From positions 1-39,211 of the forward strand of contig JAJZZA010000029.1 of assembly GCA_021797825.1 (NCBI GenBank): a stretch of DNA of 39,211 bases, read 5' to 3'. Under the pieces are notes generated by a model, which saw only the letters and a program-made list of their open reading frames with translations, did no database searches and was not told the origin of the DNA. Source of the stretch: Bacillota bacterium. GTDB taxonomy: Bacteria; Bacillota; Sulfobacillia; Sulfobacillales; Sulfobacillaceae. This document shows positions 1 to 7,160 of the stretch, piece after piece. How positions within the stretch are numbered: position 1 is the first letter of the stretch; every line of letters starts with the position of its first letter. The translations under genes were made by a program, and so were the position numbers.

Positions 1-346
1 GGCCGCGGGCCACGTCCGGCAGCGCGGCGATAACGGTCCCCTGCGGTTCCGCGGCGAAGCTGGTCAATCGGCCCGGCTGGCGATCCAAGGTTCCGGCTTC
101 CGGCTGTTTTCGGGTGGAGACGCGGGTATCGCGGGCCGCCGGGGACGGGTCTTCCCCCATCAGGGCGCGCAAGTCCGCTACGCGGTACCGGCGCTGATTG
201 CTCAAAGTGCGCACCGGGAGCAAAATGCCGGCGGATGCCCACTTGCGCAGGCCGTCGATGCTCATGCCAAGCATCTTGGCGGCGTTGCCGATGCTGACGA
301 ATTGACCATCCATCGTTTCATCACCGACAGTGAGGAGACCATCCAT
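1..346 (-). CDS. IS607-family serine recombinase (TnpA), 5' part; runs off the window
   Basis: The first 115 residues are visible; the gene continues past the left edge. Residues 17-60 form a MerR/excisionase-type helix-turn-helix (VSIGNAAKMLGMS, then RRYRVADLRALM). Residues about 74-115 resemble the start of a serine-recombinase domain, with the TRVSTRKQ block containing the probable nucleophile Ser77, followed by LDRQ and a VIA-LPDVA segment. HTH first and resolvase second is the order in IS607 TnpA, which catalyses transposition through a Ser-DNA intermediate. The usual Tyr-Ala before RVS is Asp-Thr here, so the copy may be diverged. The start at 346 has GGAAAG seven bases upstream; an in-frame ATG at 313 is the alternative. 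Any TnpB partner would lie outside the window. A non-transposon MerR-resolvase regulator is less likely. Confidence 0.7.
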   Translation of the reverse strand, partial: MDGLLTVGDETMDGQFVSIGNAAKMLGMSIDGLRKWASAGILLPVRTLSNQRRYRVADLRALMGEDPSPAARDTRVSTRKQPEAGTLDRQPGRLTSFAAEPQGTVIAALPDVARG

Positions 347-769
347 GGTGATGCTTTCCAAGTAATTGTTGAAGCAGCTACAACCTCCGCCGCCTAGGCC
401 AGGCCGAGTCGCCTGTCAGCGTGTTGAACACTTTGCGGTGAGGCCCGAGCAAGCGGTTGCGCGCGTCCGGTTCACCGACCGTCCCCGCTTATTGCCGACC
501 GCAGCGCAACGCCCCCCTGTCACCGTCCCCGACCGGGCCTGGCCGCGTCGATCCCAAGACCAAGTCGGATCGTTCCGTCAAAGCCTCCGGAGGGATTATC
601 CCGAACAGTCGACTCGGGTGTATGACGGGCCGGCAGACGGCGGCATATCCTGTTCCAGGTCTGGGTGCGGAGACCGTGCCAAAGTCAGGCGCGTTGAGGT
701 TTGGTTCAACGGTCAAAACAGGCGAGTTGTCGGTCGGGACGGTGCGACCGCGACGCCATCAGCCGGGAG
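347..769. other. Intergenic stretch without a supported gene
   Basis: Between the recombinase start and the promoter of the next gene I see no ORF with a ribosome site and protein-like composition. Open frames exist on both strands, but their translations are rich in Arg, Pro and Gly, as expected from GC-rich noncoding sequence. It may include the flank of the IS607-type element; that family lacks terminal inverted repeats, so its boundary cannot be read by eye. Confidence 0.5.
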
Positions 770-789
770 TTGTCAACACCTGTAGACAA
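770..789. promoter_or_regulatory. 20-bp inverted repeat overlapping a -35 box (candidate operator)
   Basis: The half sites TTGTCAACAC and CTGTAGACAA are reverse complements at 8 of 10 positions. The right half covers the -35 hexamer at 783-788, so a bound dimeric repressor would block RNA polymerase. The core ACA-CC-TGT resembles a generic winged-helix repressor site. No regulator gene for it is visible nearby. Confidence 0.5.
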
Positions 790-811
790 TTTTTCGGAAT
801 GGGTGTAACAT
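783..811 (+). promoter_or_regulatory. Sigma-A type promoter for the 125-residue gene
   Basis: TAGACA (783-788) and TAACAT (806-811) are separated by 17 bases. Transcription would start near 818, giving a leader of about 33 bases that contains the strong AAGGAGG ribosome site. Confidence 0.65.
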
Positions 812-850
812 GTGACCGGAATCACAATCGTTTCAAAAAGGAGGTTCGTT

Positions 851-1228
851 ATGTCTCAAATGACGCCTGTTTCAGAGTATCCCTGGGTCCAGGCTTTAGC
901 GCTTGTCGGGCGCAGTGTTTCGGCGTTTCCCCGGTACGGCGTGATGTGGCCGGCGTATTCGAACTCCGCTCCAGTGATATTTTATGCGCTGAAGAGTTCG
1001 CAAGGGTATCATCAACTCGTCCAACACCTCGCCCGCCATCCCGAGTGGCAGTTCAGTTTTGCCTGGTCTTCGCGCCGGTTTTATGGCTATCAACGGGAAC
1101 TGAGCAACCAAGGCCACAACTGGCTCATGTACCAAGAAACCAAGACGGGTTGGAAATTTGCCGACCACGCGCAAGCCGCCGTGGCCACCCGCTCCCCCGC
1201 AACCCGTTTTATCCCCACGCTTTCTTAG
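851..1228 (+). CDS. Conserved-looking hypothetical protein, 125 residues
   Basis: I do not recognise a family. The gene has a near-perfect ribosome site (AAAAAGGAGG, then six bases, then ATG), a promoter 40 bases upstream and an operator-like repeat, so it is almost certainly expressed. The product has no signal peptide or membrane segment. It is rich in aromatic residues, with a Trp/Tyr/Phe-dense middle (about residues 40-100, including SSRRFYGYQREL and WLMYQE), and mildly basic, suggesting a compact soluble domain. It stands alone: the IS607-type gene diverges on one side and the transporter operon begins 456 bases downstream. It could belong to the cargo of a mobile element or be a small DNA- or RNA-binding protein; both are guesses. 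Confidence 0.75.
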   Translation: MSQMTPVSEYPWVQALALVGRSVSAFPRYGVMWPAYSNSAPVIFYALKSSQGYHQLVQHLARHPEWQFSFAWSSRRFYGYQRELSNQGHNWLMYQETKTGWKFADHAQAAVATRSPATRFIPTLS

Positions 1229-1246
1229 ACGCGAGTCTGTCGCCGG

Positions 1247-1289
1247 CATGCCAGGGCGCGCTCTGGCAAGCCAAACGCGCCCTGGCATG
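1247..1289 (+). terminator. Perfect 14-bp stem hairpin after the 125-residue gene
   Basis: CATGCCAGGGCGCG (1247-1260) pairs perfectly with CGCGCCCTGGCATG (1276-1289). The 15-base loop can itself fold through TGGC-AAG-CCA. It starts 18 bases after the stop codon. There is no T-tract, so it could be a transcript-stabilising hairpin or a factor-assisted terminator. Confidence 0.5.
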
Positions 1290-1684
1290 AGGCGTTGGAT
1301 CGGGACGGCGTCCACGGGAGGACGCAATTTGCCGCGACGGTCCCGCACCCCGGAACCTAAGGCCTCGCTCGTGTTTTCCCCCCGGTCACTCGCAAGCGGT
1401 CGCATCGATCCAAATCCCCTATACGATGTCCGGTCATCAGCAGGCAGTCTGCAGACCGGCCACCAACGGAAGCTCTGGACGCGCCAGCGCGGGTCCAGAG
1501 CTTCGGCATGGGCGGGATTTTAAACAGTCCGGGCGGTTCCCAGTGGATGGCGTCTGTGGCATAATGTTGCAGACCTTTTCCTGGGAAATCGCGGACCAGC
1601 TGGATGGGCCGCGCATCCTGATAGACAGCAGGGAAGGAGCCGACGGTTCGTCAACACAGCATTCGCAACGGGGAGGGGAGATGA
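1290..1684 (+). other. Intergenic and leader region upstream of the ABC importer
   Basis: No gene is supported here. A second perfect hairpin, GAAGCTCTGGAC (1469-1480) with GTCCAGAGCTTC (1493-1504) and a 12-base loop, may end upstream transcription. A CATAAT -10-like hexamer lies at 1560-1565 with only a weak -35 (TTCCCA 17 bases upstream), which would give a leader of about 115 bases. I looked for guanidine, SAM, TPP and cobalamin riboswitch motifs in it and found none. Confidence 0.45.
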
Positions 1685-2536
1685 ATGGGGCATTCCTGGA
1701 AAAATCGACCTGGACCTGCGGCGGAAATGGCGGACGTGGCAGCCGCACAAGGACTATGGGAGCGCACCCGACCGGGTTATCGCCAGTTGGTGCCGTGGAT
1801 GGTGGCCGTGACGCTGGTGCTGGTTTGGGCGGGAGTGGCCGCGAGCGGCATATTTCCCAAAATATATGTTCCGTCGCCATTGCGGGTGGTTCGCGACGGT
1901 GCCACGCTGGCGACATCCGGGTTCGCCGGGGTTACCCTACTGACCGACGTATTGGCTAGCGTGGGCCGCATCAGCGCCGGTTTCATCGCGGCCATTCTGG
2001 TGGGTGTTCCCATCGGATTCTGGATGGCCACGTCCGACATCGTCTTTGCGGCGATTGACCCGATGTTGCAATTTCTGCGTCCGATTCCCCCCTTGGCGTA
2101 CATCCCCATCATGATTATCTGGTTTGGAATTGGTGAGCTGTCCAAGGTCATCTTGATCTTTTTTTGCACCATTCCGATCATCATTATTAGCGCCATGTCG
2201 GGGGTTCGGGGAACCCAGGAGACCCGTCTGCGGGTGGCCCGGTGTTTTGGGGCCACGCGCTGGCAGGTCTTTCGCCATGTTATCCTGCCGTCCGCTCTGC
2301 CGGAGATTTTTACGGGCATGCGCGTGGCCATCGGGGTGGCGTGGACGTGCTTGGTGGCTGCCGAAATGATTGCCTCGCAATCGGGTCTGGGTGCCATGAT
2401 CCACACCGCCGGCAACGAAATCCGGACGGGGGTGGTTTTTGTCGGCATCATTTTCATCGGGCTCATCGGCTACACGATGGAGCTCGTTATCCGCTTAATC
2501 GAAAAACGGGTCATCCCGTGGAAAGGCAAGGCGTAA
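1685..2536 (+). CDS. ABC transporter permease, SsuC/TauC/NrtB type
   Basis: This is the membrane channel of a sulfonate/taurine/nitrate-class importer. It is 283 residues, typical for the family. A hydrophilic N-terminus is followed by a first membrane helix at about residues 35-57 and about five more. The EAA loop that docks the ATPase lies at residues 183-212 (RVARCFGATRWQVF, then LPSALPEIFTGMR). The start at 1685 follows a GGGGAGGGGAG ribosome site; an ATG four bases upstream is in another frame. The binding protein and ATPase follow at short spacing, so the three form one operon. The family moves sulfonates, taurine, nitrate, bicarbonate or thiamine precursors; sequence alone does not choose among these. 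Confidence 0.93.
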   Translation: MGHSWKNRPGPAAEMADVAAAQGLWERTRPGYRQLVPWMVAVTLVLVWAGVAASGIFPKIYVPSPLRVVRDGATLATSGFAGVTLLTDVLASVGRISAGFIAAILVGVPIGFWMATSDIVFAAIDPMLQFLRPIPPLAYIPIMIIWFGIGELSKVILIFFCTIPIIIISAMSGVRGTQETRLRVARCFGATRWQVFRHVILPSALPEIFTGMRVAIGVAWTCLVAAEMIASQSGLGAMIHTAGNEIRTGVVFVGIIFIGLIGYTMELVIRLIEKRVIPWKGKA

Positions 2537-2574
2537 ACCTATCGCGTACAAAACATCATTCGGAGGGATGCACA

Positions 2575-3630
2575 GTGATTGTTATAAGGAGATATCTGCG
2601 CGCCCTGGGCGTGGTAACGGCCGGAGCGTCCCTGATGACGACGGTGGCGGGGTGTGGTGTTTCCAGCGGGACCGGACAAGGCCCGGGGGCTTTGCCGACG
2701 GTTACCATCGGTTACGAAAACGCGCCGGATCCGGAAGCCGTGGCGATCGAACAGGGATTCTTCCAGAAATACATGCATGCCCATGTGGTAACCAAATACT
2801 TCAGTTCGGGACCGAATGCCCTGTCGGCCCTCGCGTCCGGGTCGCTCAACTTCATGACCACGCTGGGTAACCCCCCCACCGCGTCGGCCATCGCGCGGGG
2901 GGTGCCGTTAAAGGTGATATGGGCGATGGAACGGTATACTACCGCCGAAGGTTTGGTGGTGAAAAAAGGCAGTCACATTCATAGTTTGGCGGGGCTGGAG
3001 GGGAAGACCGTGGCATTGGTGGCCGGCTCTACCTCGCCTTTTGAATTGGATACGGCCCTAAAGGCGGCGCATATTCCGGTCTCCCGCGTGACCCAGGAAA
3101 ACATGGCGCCGGCTCAGATGGTGGCCGCGTGGAAAACCGGGCAGATTCAGGCGGCCTATGTTTGGGTGCCCTTTATGAGTCAAATGGCGCAGGCGGGCGG
3201 ACGCACCGTGATGTATGACCAAAATGTCGTGAGCCAGGCCCCCATTTTCAATTTGGCGGTGGTCAATTCGCCATGGGCCGCGGCGCATCCCGCTTTGGTG
3301 CGCGGTTTCATCCGCGCTGAGCAGGCGGGGGTCGCCTTTTTCAAGAGCCATCCCCGCACGGCCTATCAGGACATGGGCAAATTGAACGGCATCAGTGCGT
3401 CTCAAGCGAAGGCGCACGCCGCCGGATTAAGCTTTACCAGCCTGTCGCAGGAGGTGGGTTCGCGACGCTTGGGCCAGGGCAGGGCGGTCGCGACGTCGTT
3501 GGTGACCCGCTCCCTCGCGTCCGCGGCGCGGTGGCTGCAACAGTCGGGAACCATTTCCCGCGCGCCGGCCAACATGAGCCAATATGTGGATCCGAGCTAC
3601 TGTGAGCAGGTCCTTCAAGCGGGGAAATAA
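2575..3630 (+). CDS. ABC transporter substrate-binding lipoprotein, TauA/SsuA (NMT1/THI5-like)
   Basis: This is the extracellular solute receptor of the importer, 351 residues. It begins at GTG with GGAGGG nine bases upstream. A short basic N-terminus and hydrophobic stretch lead to the lipobox TVAGC, so Cys27 should be lipidated and the protein tethered to the outer face of the membrane, as in Gram-positives. The mature protein starts with TVTIGYENAPDPEAVAIEQG, typical of the taurine/sulfonate binding fold; the ASGSLNFMTTLGNPP region corresponds to the ligand-contact loop, and KTVALVAGSTSPFELDTAL follows. It lies 38 bases after the permease and 12 bases before the ATPase. The ligand is unknown; taurine or another alkanesulfonate is a fair guess from TauA-like features. 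Confidence 0.92.
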   Translation: MIVIRRYLRALGVVTAGASLMTTVAGCGVSSGTGQGPGALPTVTIGYENAPDPEAVAIEQGFFQKYMHAHVVTKYFSSGPNALSALASGSLNFMTTLGNPPTASAIARGVPLKVIWAMERYTTAEGLVVKKGSHIHSLAGLEGKTVALVAGSTSPFELDTALKAAHIPVSRVTQENMAPAQMVAAWKTGQIQAAYVWVPFMSQMAQAGGRTVMYDQNVVSQAPIFNLAVVNSPWAAAHPALVRGFIRAEQAGVAFFKSHPRTAYQDMGKLNGISASQAKAHAAGLSFTSLSQEVGSRRLGQGRAVATSLVTRSLASAARWLQQSGTISRAPANMSQYVDPSYCEQVLQAGK

Positions 3631-3642
3631 GGGGGGATACGG

Positions 3643-4425
3643 ATGGTAAGTCTCCAGCAAGTGCGCAAGACCTATCCCGCGCCGGTTCGGGGCCAGGATC
3701 CCCTGTTGGCGGTTGACACGATCGATCTGACGTTGGCCGACGGTCAGTTTTGCAGTTTGGTCGGTCCCAGCGGGTGCGGAAAAACCACGATTTTAAACCT
3801 GGTGGGAGGGTTCGAGCAACCGAGCGCGGGACGGATTGCGGCCAGCGGGCGTTCCGTAATCGGACCCGGGCCCGATCGCGCGGTGGTGTTCCAAGAAGCC
3901 GCCTTGCTGCCTTGGATGACCGTGGAGGCCAACCTGGCATTTGCCCTGACGCTGCGCGGCGGACGCCCCGCCGCAAATACCGAGCGGATTGCGCAAATGA
4001 TGGAGGTGATGGGATTGACCGGATTCGAACGGCATTATCCCTATCACCTGTCCGGAGGCATGCAACAGCGCGTGGCTATCGGGCGGGCGCTGTTGACCAA
4101 TCCCGAGGTGCTCTTGATGGACGAGCCGTTTGGGGCGCTCGACGCCCAGACGCGCAGCGACCTGCAGCGGTTTCTGCTAGAACTCTGGTCGCGCCTTAAC
4201 CCCACCGTGCTGTTTGTCACGCATGACGTGGAAGAGGCGATTTTGTTGGCGGATCGGGTCGTGGTGATGAGTCCCCGACCGGGACGCATCGTGGACGACA
4301 TTGCGGTGAATTTGCCCCGCCCGCGCACCTGGGACGCCGTCTTGAACCGGGAGTTCGGAGAGTTGCGAAGGCAAGTGCTAGACGCCCTGCGACCGTCTGA
4401 TTCGCGGGCTCGCCGGTTGTCGTAG
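3643..4425 (+). CDS. ABC transporter ATPase, SsuB/TauB type
   Basis: This nucleotide-binding subunit powers the importer. It is 260 residues with every expected motif: Walker A GPSGCGKTT (41-49), Q-loop FQEAALLPW (83-91), signature LSGGMQQR (136-143), Walker B VLLMDEP (156-162), D-loop GALD, and the switch His in FVTHD (His194). The start ATG follows GGGGGGATACGG. It is the last gene of the three-gene transporter operon; the next gene has its own promoter. The assignment to the nitrate/sulfonate/taurine subfamily rests on the partners and on the VEEAILLADRVVVMSPRPGRI block. Confidence 0.94.
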   Translation: MVSLQQVRKTYPAPVRGQDPLLAVDTIDLTLADGQFCSLVGPSGCGKTTILNLVGGFEQPSAGRIAASGRSVIGPGPDRAVVFQEAALLPWMTVEANLAFALTLRGGRPAANTERIAQMMEVMGLTGFERHYPYHLSGGMQQRVAIGRALLTNPEVLLMDEPFGALDAQTRSDLQRFLLELWSRLNPTVLFVTHDVEEAILLADRVVVMSPRPGRIVDDIAVNLPRPRTWDAVLNREFGELRRQVLDALRPSDSRARRLS

Positions 4426-4534
4426 ACATTGCGGAGACGGCGGCGCCGCATGCCGCAGGACTCCGGGCAGCCGGCTTTGGGTGCCGGGCGGGCGCGACGG
4501 GTAGGCGTGCTTTTGGCTCCGGGCTCGAAAGAGT

Positions 4535-4563
4535 TTGCAAACGGGGTGTTCCCCAGCTATGGT
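4535..4563 (+). promoter_or_regulatory. Promoter for the MarR-acoX pair
   Basis: TTGCAA (4535-4540) and TATGGT (4558-4563) are 17 bases apart. The spacer holds a small inverted repeat GGGG-TGTT-CCCC that could be an operator or part of a local hairpin. The predicted start lies about 24 bases before the GTG of the MarR gene. Confidence 0.55.
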
Positions 4564-4593
4564 ATGCTGATCAGGACAGAGGGGGGACGCCGT

Positions 4594-5019
4594 GTGGCGG
4601 ATGAGTCAGCACGCCTGTTTGATGCCACCTTTGCGCTGGTGCGGGTTTTTGAACGCCAGTTCCGGCGGGATCCGGACCCGTATCATATTACTCCGACACA
4701 ATTTCACGCGATGACCCTGCTTTCCGTGCACGACACCGTGACGTTGCTGGAAATCGCGCACCTATTAAGAGTCGCTCCGCCTACCGCGACCCGGGCCATC
4801 GACGCCCTGGAGCAAAAAGGCCTGTTGATTAAGGACCGCGATCCCCAGGATCGACGGCTGGTATGGCTTCATTTGTCCGGGTTGGGGGTTAGTCTGGTGC
4901 AAGAAGCACGTCGACAGCACCTGGACAGCTTTCGGACTTGGCTGGCCCCATTGTCGGGGGACGAACAACAACGCTTGCTGGAGACGCTGGAAAAGATCGT
5001 AGCGGAGGGCGATGGATGA
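4594..5019 (+). CDS. MarR-family transcriptional regulator
   Basis: This is a 141-residue winged-helix repressor. The GTG start follows AGAGGGGGGA at six bases; longer readings upstream enter the promoter and are rejected. The core is typical: PTQFHAMTLLSVHDTVTLLEIAHLL, then recognition helix VAPPTATRAIDALEQKGLL, then wing KDRDPQDRRLVWLHLSG, then a C-terminal dimerisation helix. MarR proteins bind palindromes as dimers and release on binding a small ligand. The stop codon overlaps the start of the AcoX-like gene (ATGA), so the two are translationally coupled. Probable targets are its own promoter and perhaps the upstream importer. Confidence 0.92.
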   Translation: MADESARLFDATFALVRVFERQFRRDPDPYHITPTQFHAMTLLSVHDTVTLLEIAHLLRVAPPTATRAIDALEQKGLLIKDRDPQDRRLVWLHLSGLGVSLVQEARRQHLDSFRTWLAPLSGDEQQRLLETLEKIVAEGDG

Positions 5020-6083
5020 TGCCAGGGGTTGTCGGTTTGATTGTCAATCCGATGGCTGGTCGGGATATCAGGCGGGTGGTGGCGGCGGCTTCTTTGCAGT
5101 CCTCTCCGGAAAAATTGTTGGCGGTGCGCCGGATTTTAGCAGGCATCGCCGCGGTCCCGGGGATTCGGGTGGTTATGCCGGACGACCGGGAAGGCTTTTC
5201 AGATTACGTGGCCAGTGAGGTGCGGAGTCCGGTGCGGATTAGCCTGGCCAAGGGACCCGATGGGGACGCCGGGGCGTTGACCATGGGCTGGGTGGGAGCC
5301 CTGCAAAGCGCGGGGGCCGGGGTATTGGTGGTGGTGGGGGGAGACGGCACGCAACGCAACGCCGCTCAGGGCCTCCCGGCGGTTCCCGTCTTGCCGGTGG
5401 CGGGGGGGACCAATAATGTGGCGTGCTGGACCGGAGACCAAACGGTCGCAGGTTATGCTGCAGCCCTTTATTTGGCACGGTCGCTGGATCCGGCCAGCGT
5501 CGGCCAACGGGCCAAAATCATCCATGTCAGGGTCGGAGGGCACGAGGACATGGCGCTGATCGATGTCGCCTTGGTGCGCCAGCCGTTTACCGGGGCGCTG
5601 GCGGTCTGGCGGGCGGATGATGTGGAAGCCCTGATATTGGGCATCGCCGATCCCGCTCGGCCAGGACTTTCGAATGTCGGCGGATTTGTCTCCCCGTTGC
5701 GGCCGGAGGATGACTTCGGGTTGTTCATGGCGTTGGCGGCCGACGACGACGAGGTGCCGGGCGTGCCGACGGTGTTGGTGCCCGGACTGATGGCGACGAT
5801 GCGAGTCCGCGGGTTTTCGCAGCTGGCTTTTGGTCAAACGGTGTCGGTGTCCCGGCCTGCGGGGGGAACCTTGGCGCTTGATGGGGAGCGCACCGTGGTG
5901 TTGCACCGCGGGGAGACGGCAGAGGTGTGGGTGCAACGCGACGGGCCCTATGTGTTGGACCCGGTGCGGGTGTTGACCGCGTCGCCCGCGTACGGGATCC
6001 CCCATATCGCCCTGCACGTTCCCCCGGCCGCGTCCGGCGCGGACGGTGTCGGCAAGCCCGGCCACGGGATCTTTCCAGCTTGA
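5016..6083 (+). CDS. acoX: AcoX-like ATP-NAD kinase homologue
   Basis: This 355-residue protein belongs to the NAD kinase/diacylglycerol kinase superfamily. It closely follows AcoX, a protein of unsettled function from acetoin catabolism clusters: NPMAGRDIRR (11-20), an EKLLAVRRILAG helix (32-43), the nucleotide-binding GGDGTQRN (108-115) and GGTNN (130-134). The start ATG overlaps the MarR stop, with GGAGG seven bases upstream. No acetoin dehydrogenase genes are nearby; the gene is instead coupled to a MarR regulator behind a sulfonate-type importer. It may phosphorylate NAD or another nucleotide-like substrate. Membership of the superfamily is firm, the AcoX assignment good, the substrate unknown. 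Confidence 0.82.
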   Translation: MMPGVVGLIVNPMAGRDIRRVVAAASLQSSPEKLLAVRRILAGIAAVPGIRVVMPDDREGFSDYVASEVRSPVRISLAKGPDGDAGALTMGWVGALQSAGAGVLVVVGGDGTQRNAAQGLPAVPVLPVAGGTNNVACWTGDQTVAGYAAALYLARSLDPASVGQRAKIIHVRVGGHEDMALIDVALVRQPFTGALAVWRADDVEALILGIADPARPGLSNVGGFVSPLRPEDDFGLFMALAADDDEVPGVPTVLVPGLMATMRVRGFSQLAFGQTVSVSRPAGGTLALDGERTVVLHRGETAEVWVQRDGPYVLDPVRVLTASPAYGIPHIALHVPPAASGADGVGKPGHGIFPA

Positions 6084-6253
6084 GCGGGGCGCGATGGCTA
6101 AGCGTCCTGCCCACGCAACATAACCCCCTGGCGATCCCTTGCCGATGTTTAGACGGACGAATCGGGTTGTGGCTCGGCCGCATGCATGGCCTGCAGAGGT
6201 GGTCGCTGCCTGGCGACGGGTCCCGGTGCTCCCCGGTTAGGGCGGGCGCCGGG

Positions 6254-7132
6254 TTAGAGTGCCTCGCCTACGCGCACGCGAATCGCCTCCGGCACCGTCC
6301 GGAAGGTCACGGGCGGATGACCGATGAGTTCGCCGTCGGCGTGGACCCAAAGATGTTCGGGCGCGTCGACGGCAAGTCGGGGGACCATAAAGGTTTTTAC
6401 CCGCCGGTGGCGCACGTGGCTACCGCCGAATACGCGAACCAACAAAGGCAGCACGGCAAACGGCGAGATCGCCTCCACCCAGACGACTTGAAACAGGCCG
6501 TCTTGGGGATCGGCATCCGGGCATATCTTCATGCCGCCGGCATAATAGCGGGTATTGCCAACCGCAATCATAAAGGTGAGTTCCTGTCGACGGGCCTCGC
6601 CCAACGCCACTGTCAAGGGTTGAGCCCGGTAGAACAGCAAATGCCGAAAAACCCCTCGCACAAAGATCCAAGTGCCGTTGCCCCGTTTGGGCCGCGCGTT
6701 GACCCAATTGGCCACTTCGGCGTCAAATCCGATTCCGGAGACGGTCAAAAAGTATTGGTCGCCAACCATGCCGATGTCGAGTTTGCGGGTCGGACCCTTT
6801 AAGGCCAGGGTCAGCTGCTCGACGGGAGTGGGGGGATAGTGCAGCACCCGGGCAAAATCGTTGCCGGTTCCAGCCGGAATGACGGCAAAGGTGGCGCGAC
6901 CCGCGGGCAAGAGGCCGTTTATCACCTCATGATGGGTTCCGTCCCCGCCCAACGAGATGACCGTCATGTCGTCCAATTGCGCCACTTCCCGGGCCAGTTC
7001 GGTGGCGTGTCCGGGCCGTTGGGTGCGAAAAACCTCGACATGGGCTTCGTTGATAAAGGGCTTAAGCTTGTCGTAGACCGCCAGCGCGCGTCCGCTCCCC
7101 GCCGCCGGGTTTAAAATCAAGCGTGCCGCCAC
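6254..7132 (-). CDS. Diacylglycerol kinase-family lipid kinase (DagK/YegS-like)
   Basis: This 292-residue cytosolic enzyme probably phosphorylates diacylglycerol or a related lipid. It has the DAGK catalytic domain: NPAAGSG (8-14), the nucleotide-binding GGDGTHHEVINGL (62-74) and IPAGTGNDFAR (85-95). The C-terminal half contains the expected G-IGFDAEV and VGNTRYYAGGMKICPDADPQDG blocks. I chose the GTG start at 7132 because it lies ten bases after AGGAGG and the protein then begins directly with AARLILNP. It follows endonuclease IV by 28 bases on the same strand, so the two are probably cotranscribed. YegS-like proteins may use phosphatidylglycerol, so substrate is open. Confidence 0.9.
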   Translation of the reverse strand: MAARLILNPAAGSGRALAVYDKLKPFINEAHVEVFRTQRPGHATELAREVAQLDDMTVISLGGDGTHHEVINGLLPAGRATFAVIPAGTGNDFARVLHYPPTPVEQLTLALKGPTRKLDIGMVGDQYFLTVSGIGFDAEVANWVNARPKRGNGTWIFVRGVFRHLLFYRAQPLTVALGEARRQELTFMIAVGNTRYYAGGMKICPDADPQDGLFQVVWVEAISPFAVLPLLVRVFGGSHVRHRRVKTFMVPRLAVDAPEHLWVHADGELIGHPPVTFRTVPEAIRVRVGEAL

Positions 7133-7160
7133 TTGCCACAAACCTCCTGTTCTTGCTGAT

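Noticed and set aside
366-1290. Two open frames on the plus strand across the first intergenic region
   Set aside because: Arg/Pro/Ser-rich translations without ribosome sites; one overlaps the well-supported 125-residue gene in another frame.
1566-1684. Possible riboswitch in the leader of the ABC importer
   Set aside because: No guanidine-I, SAM, TPP or cobalamin consensus block was found; only generic GC-rich pairings.
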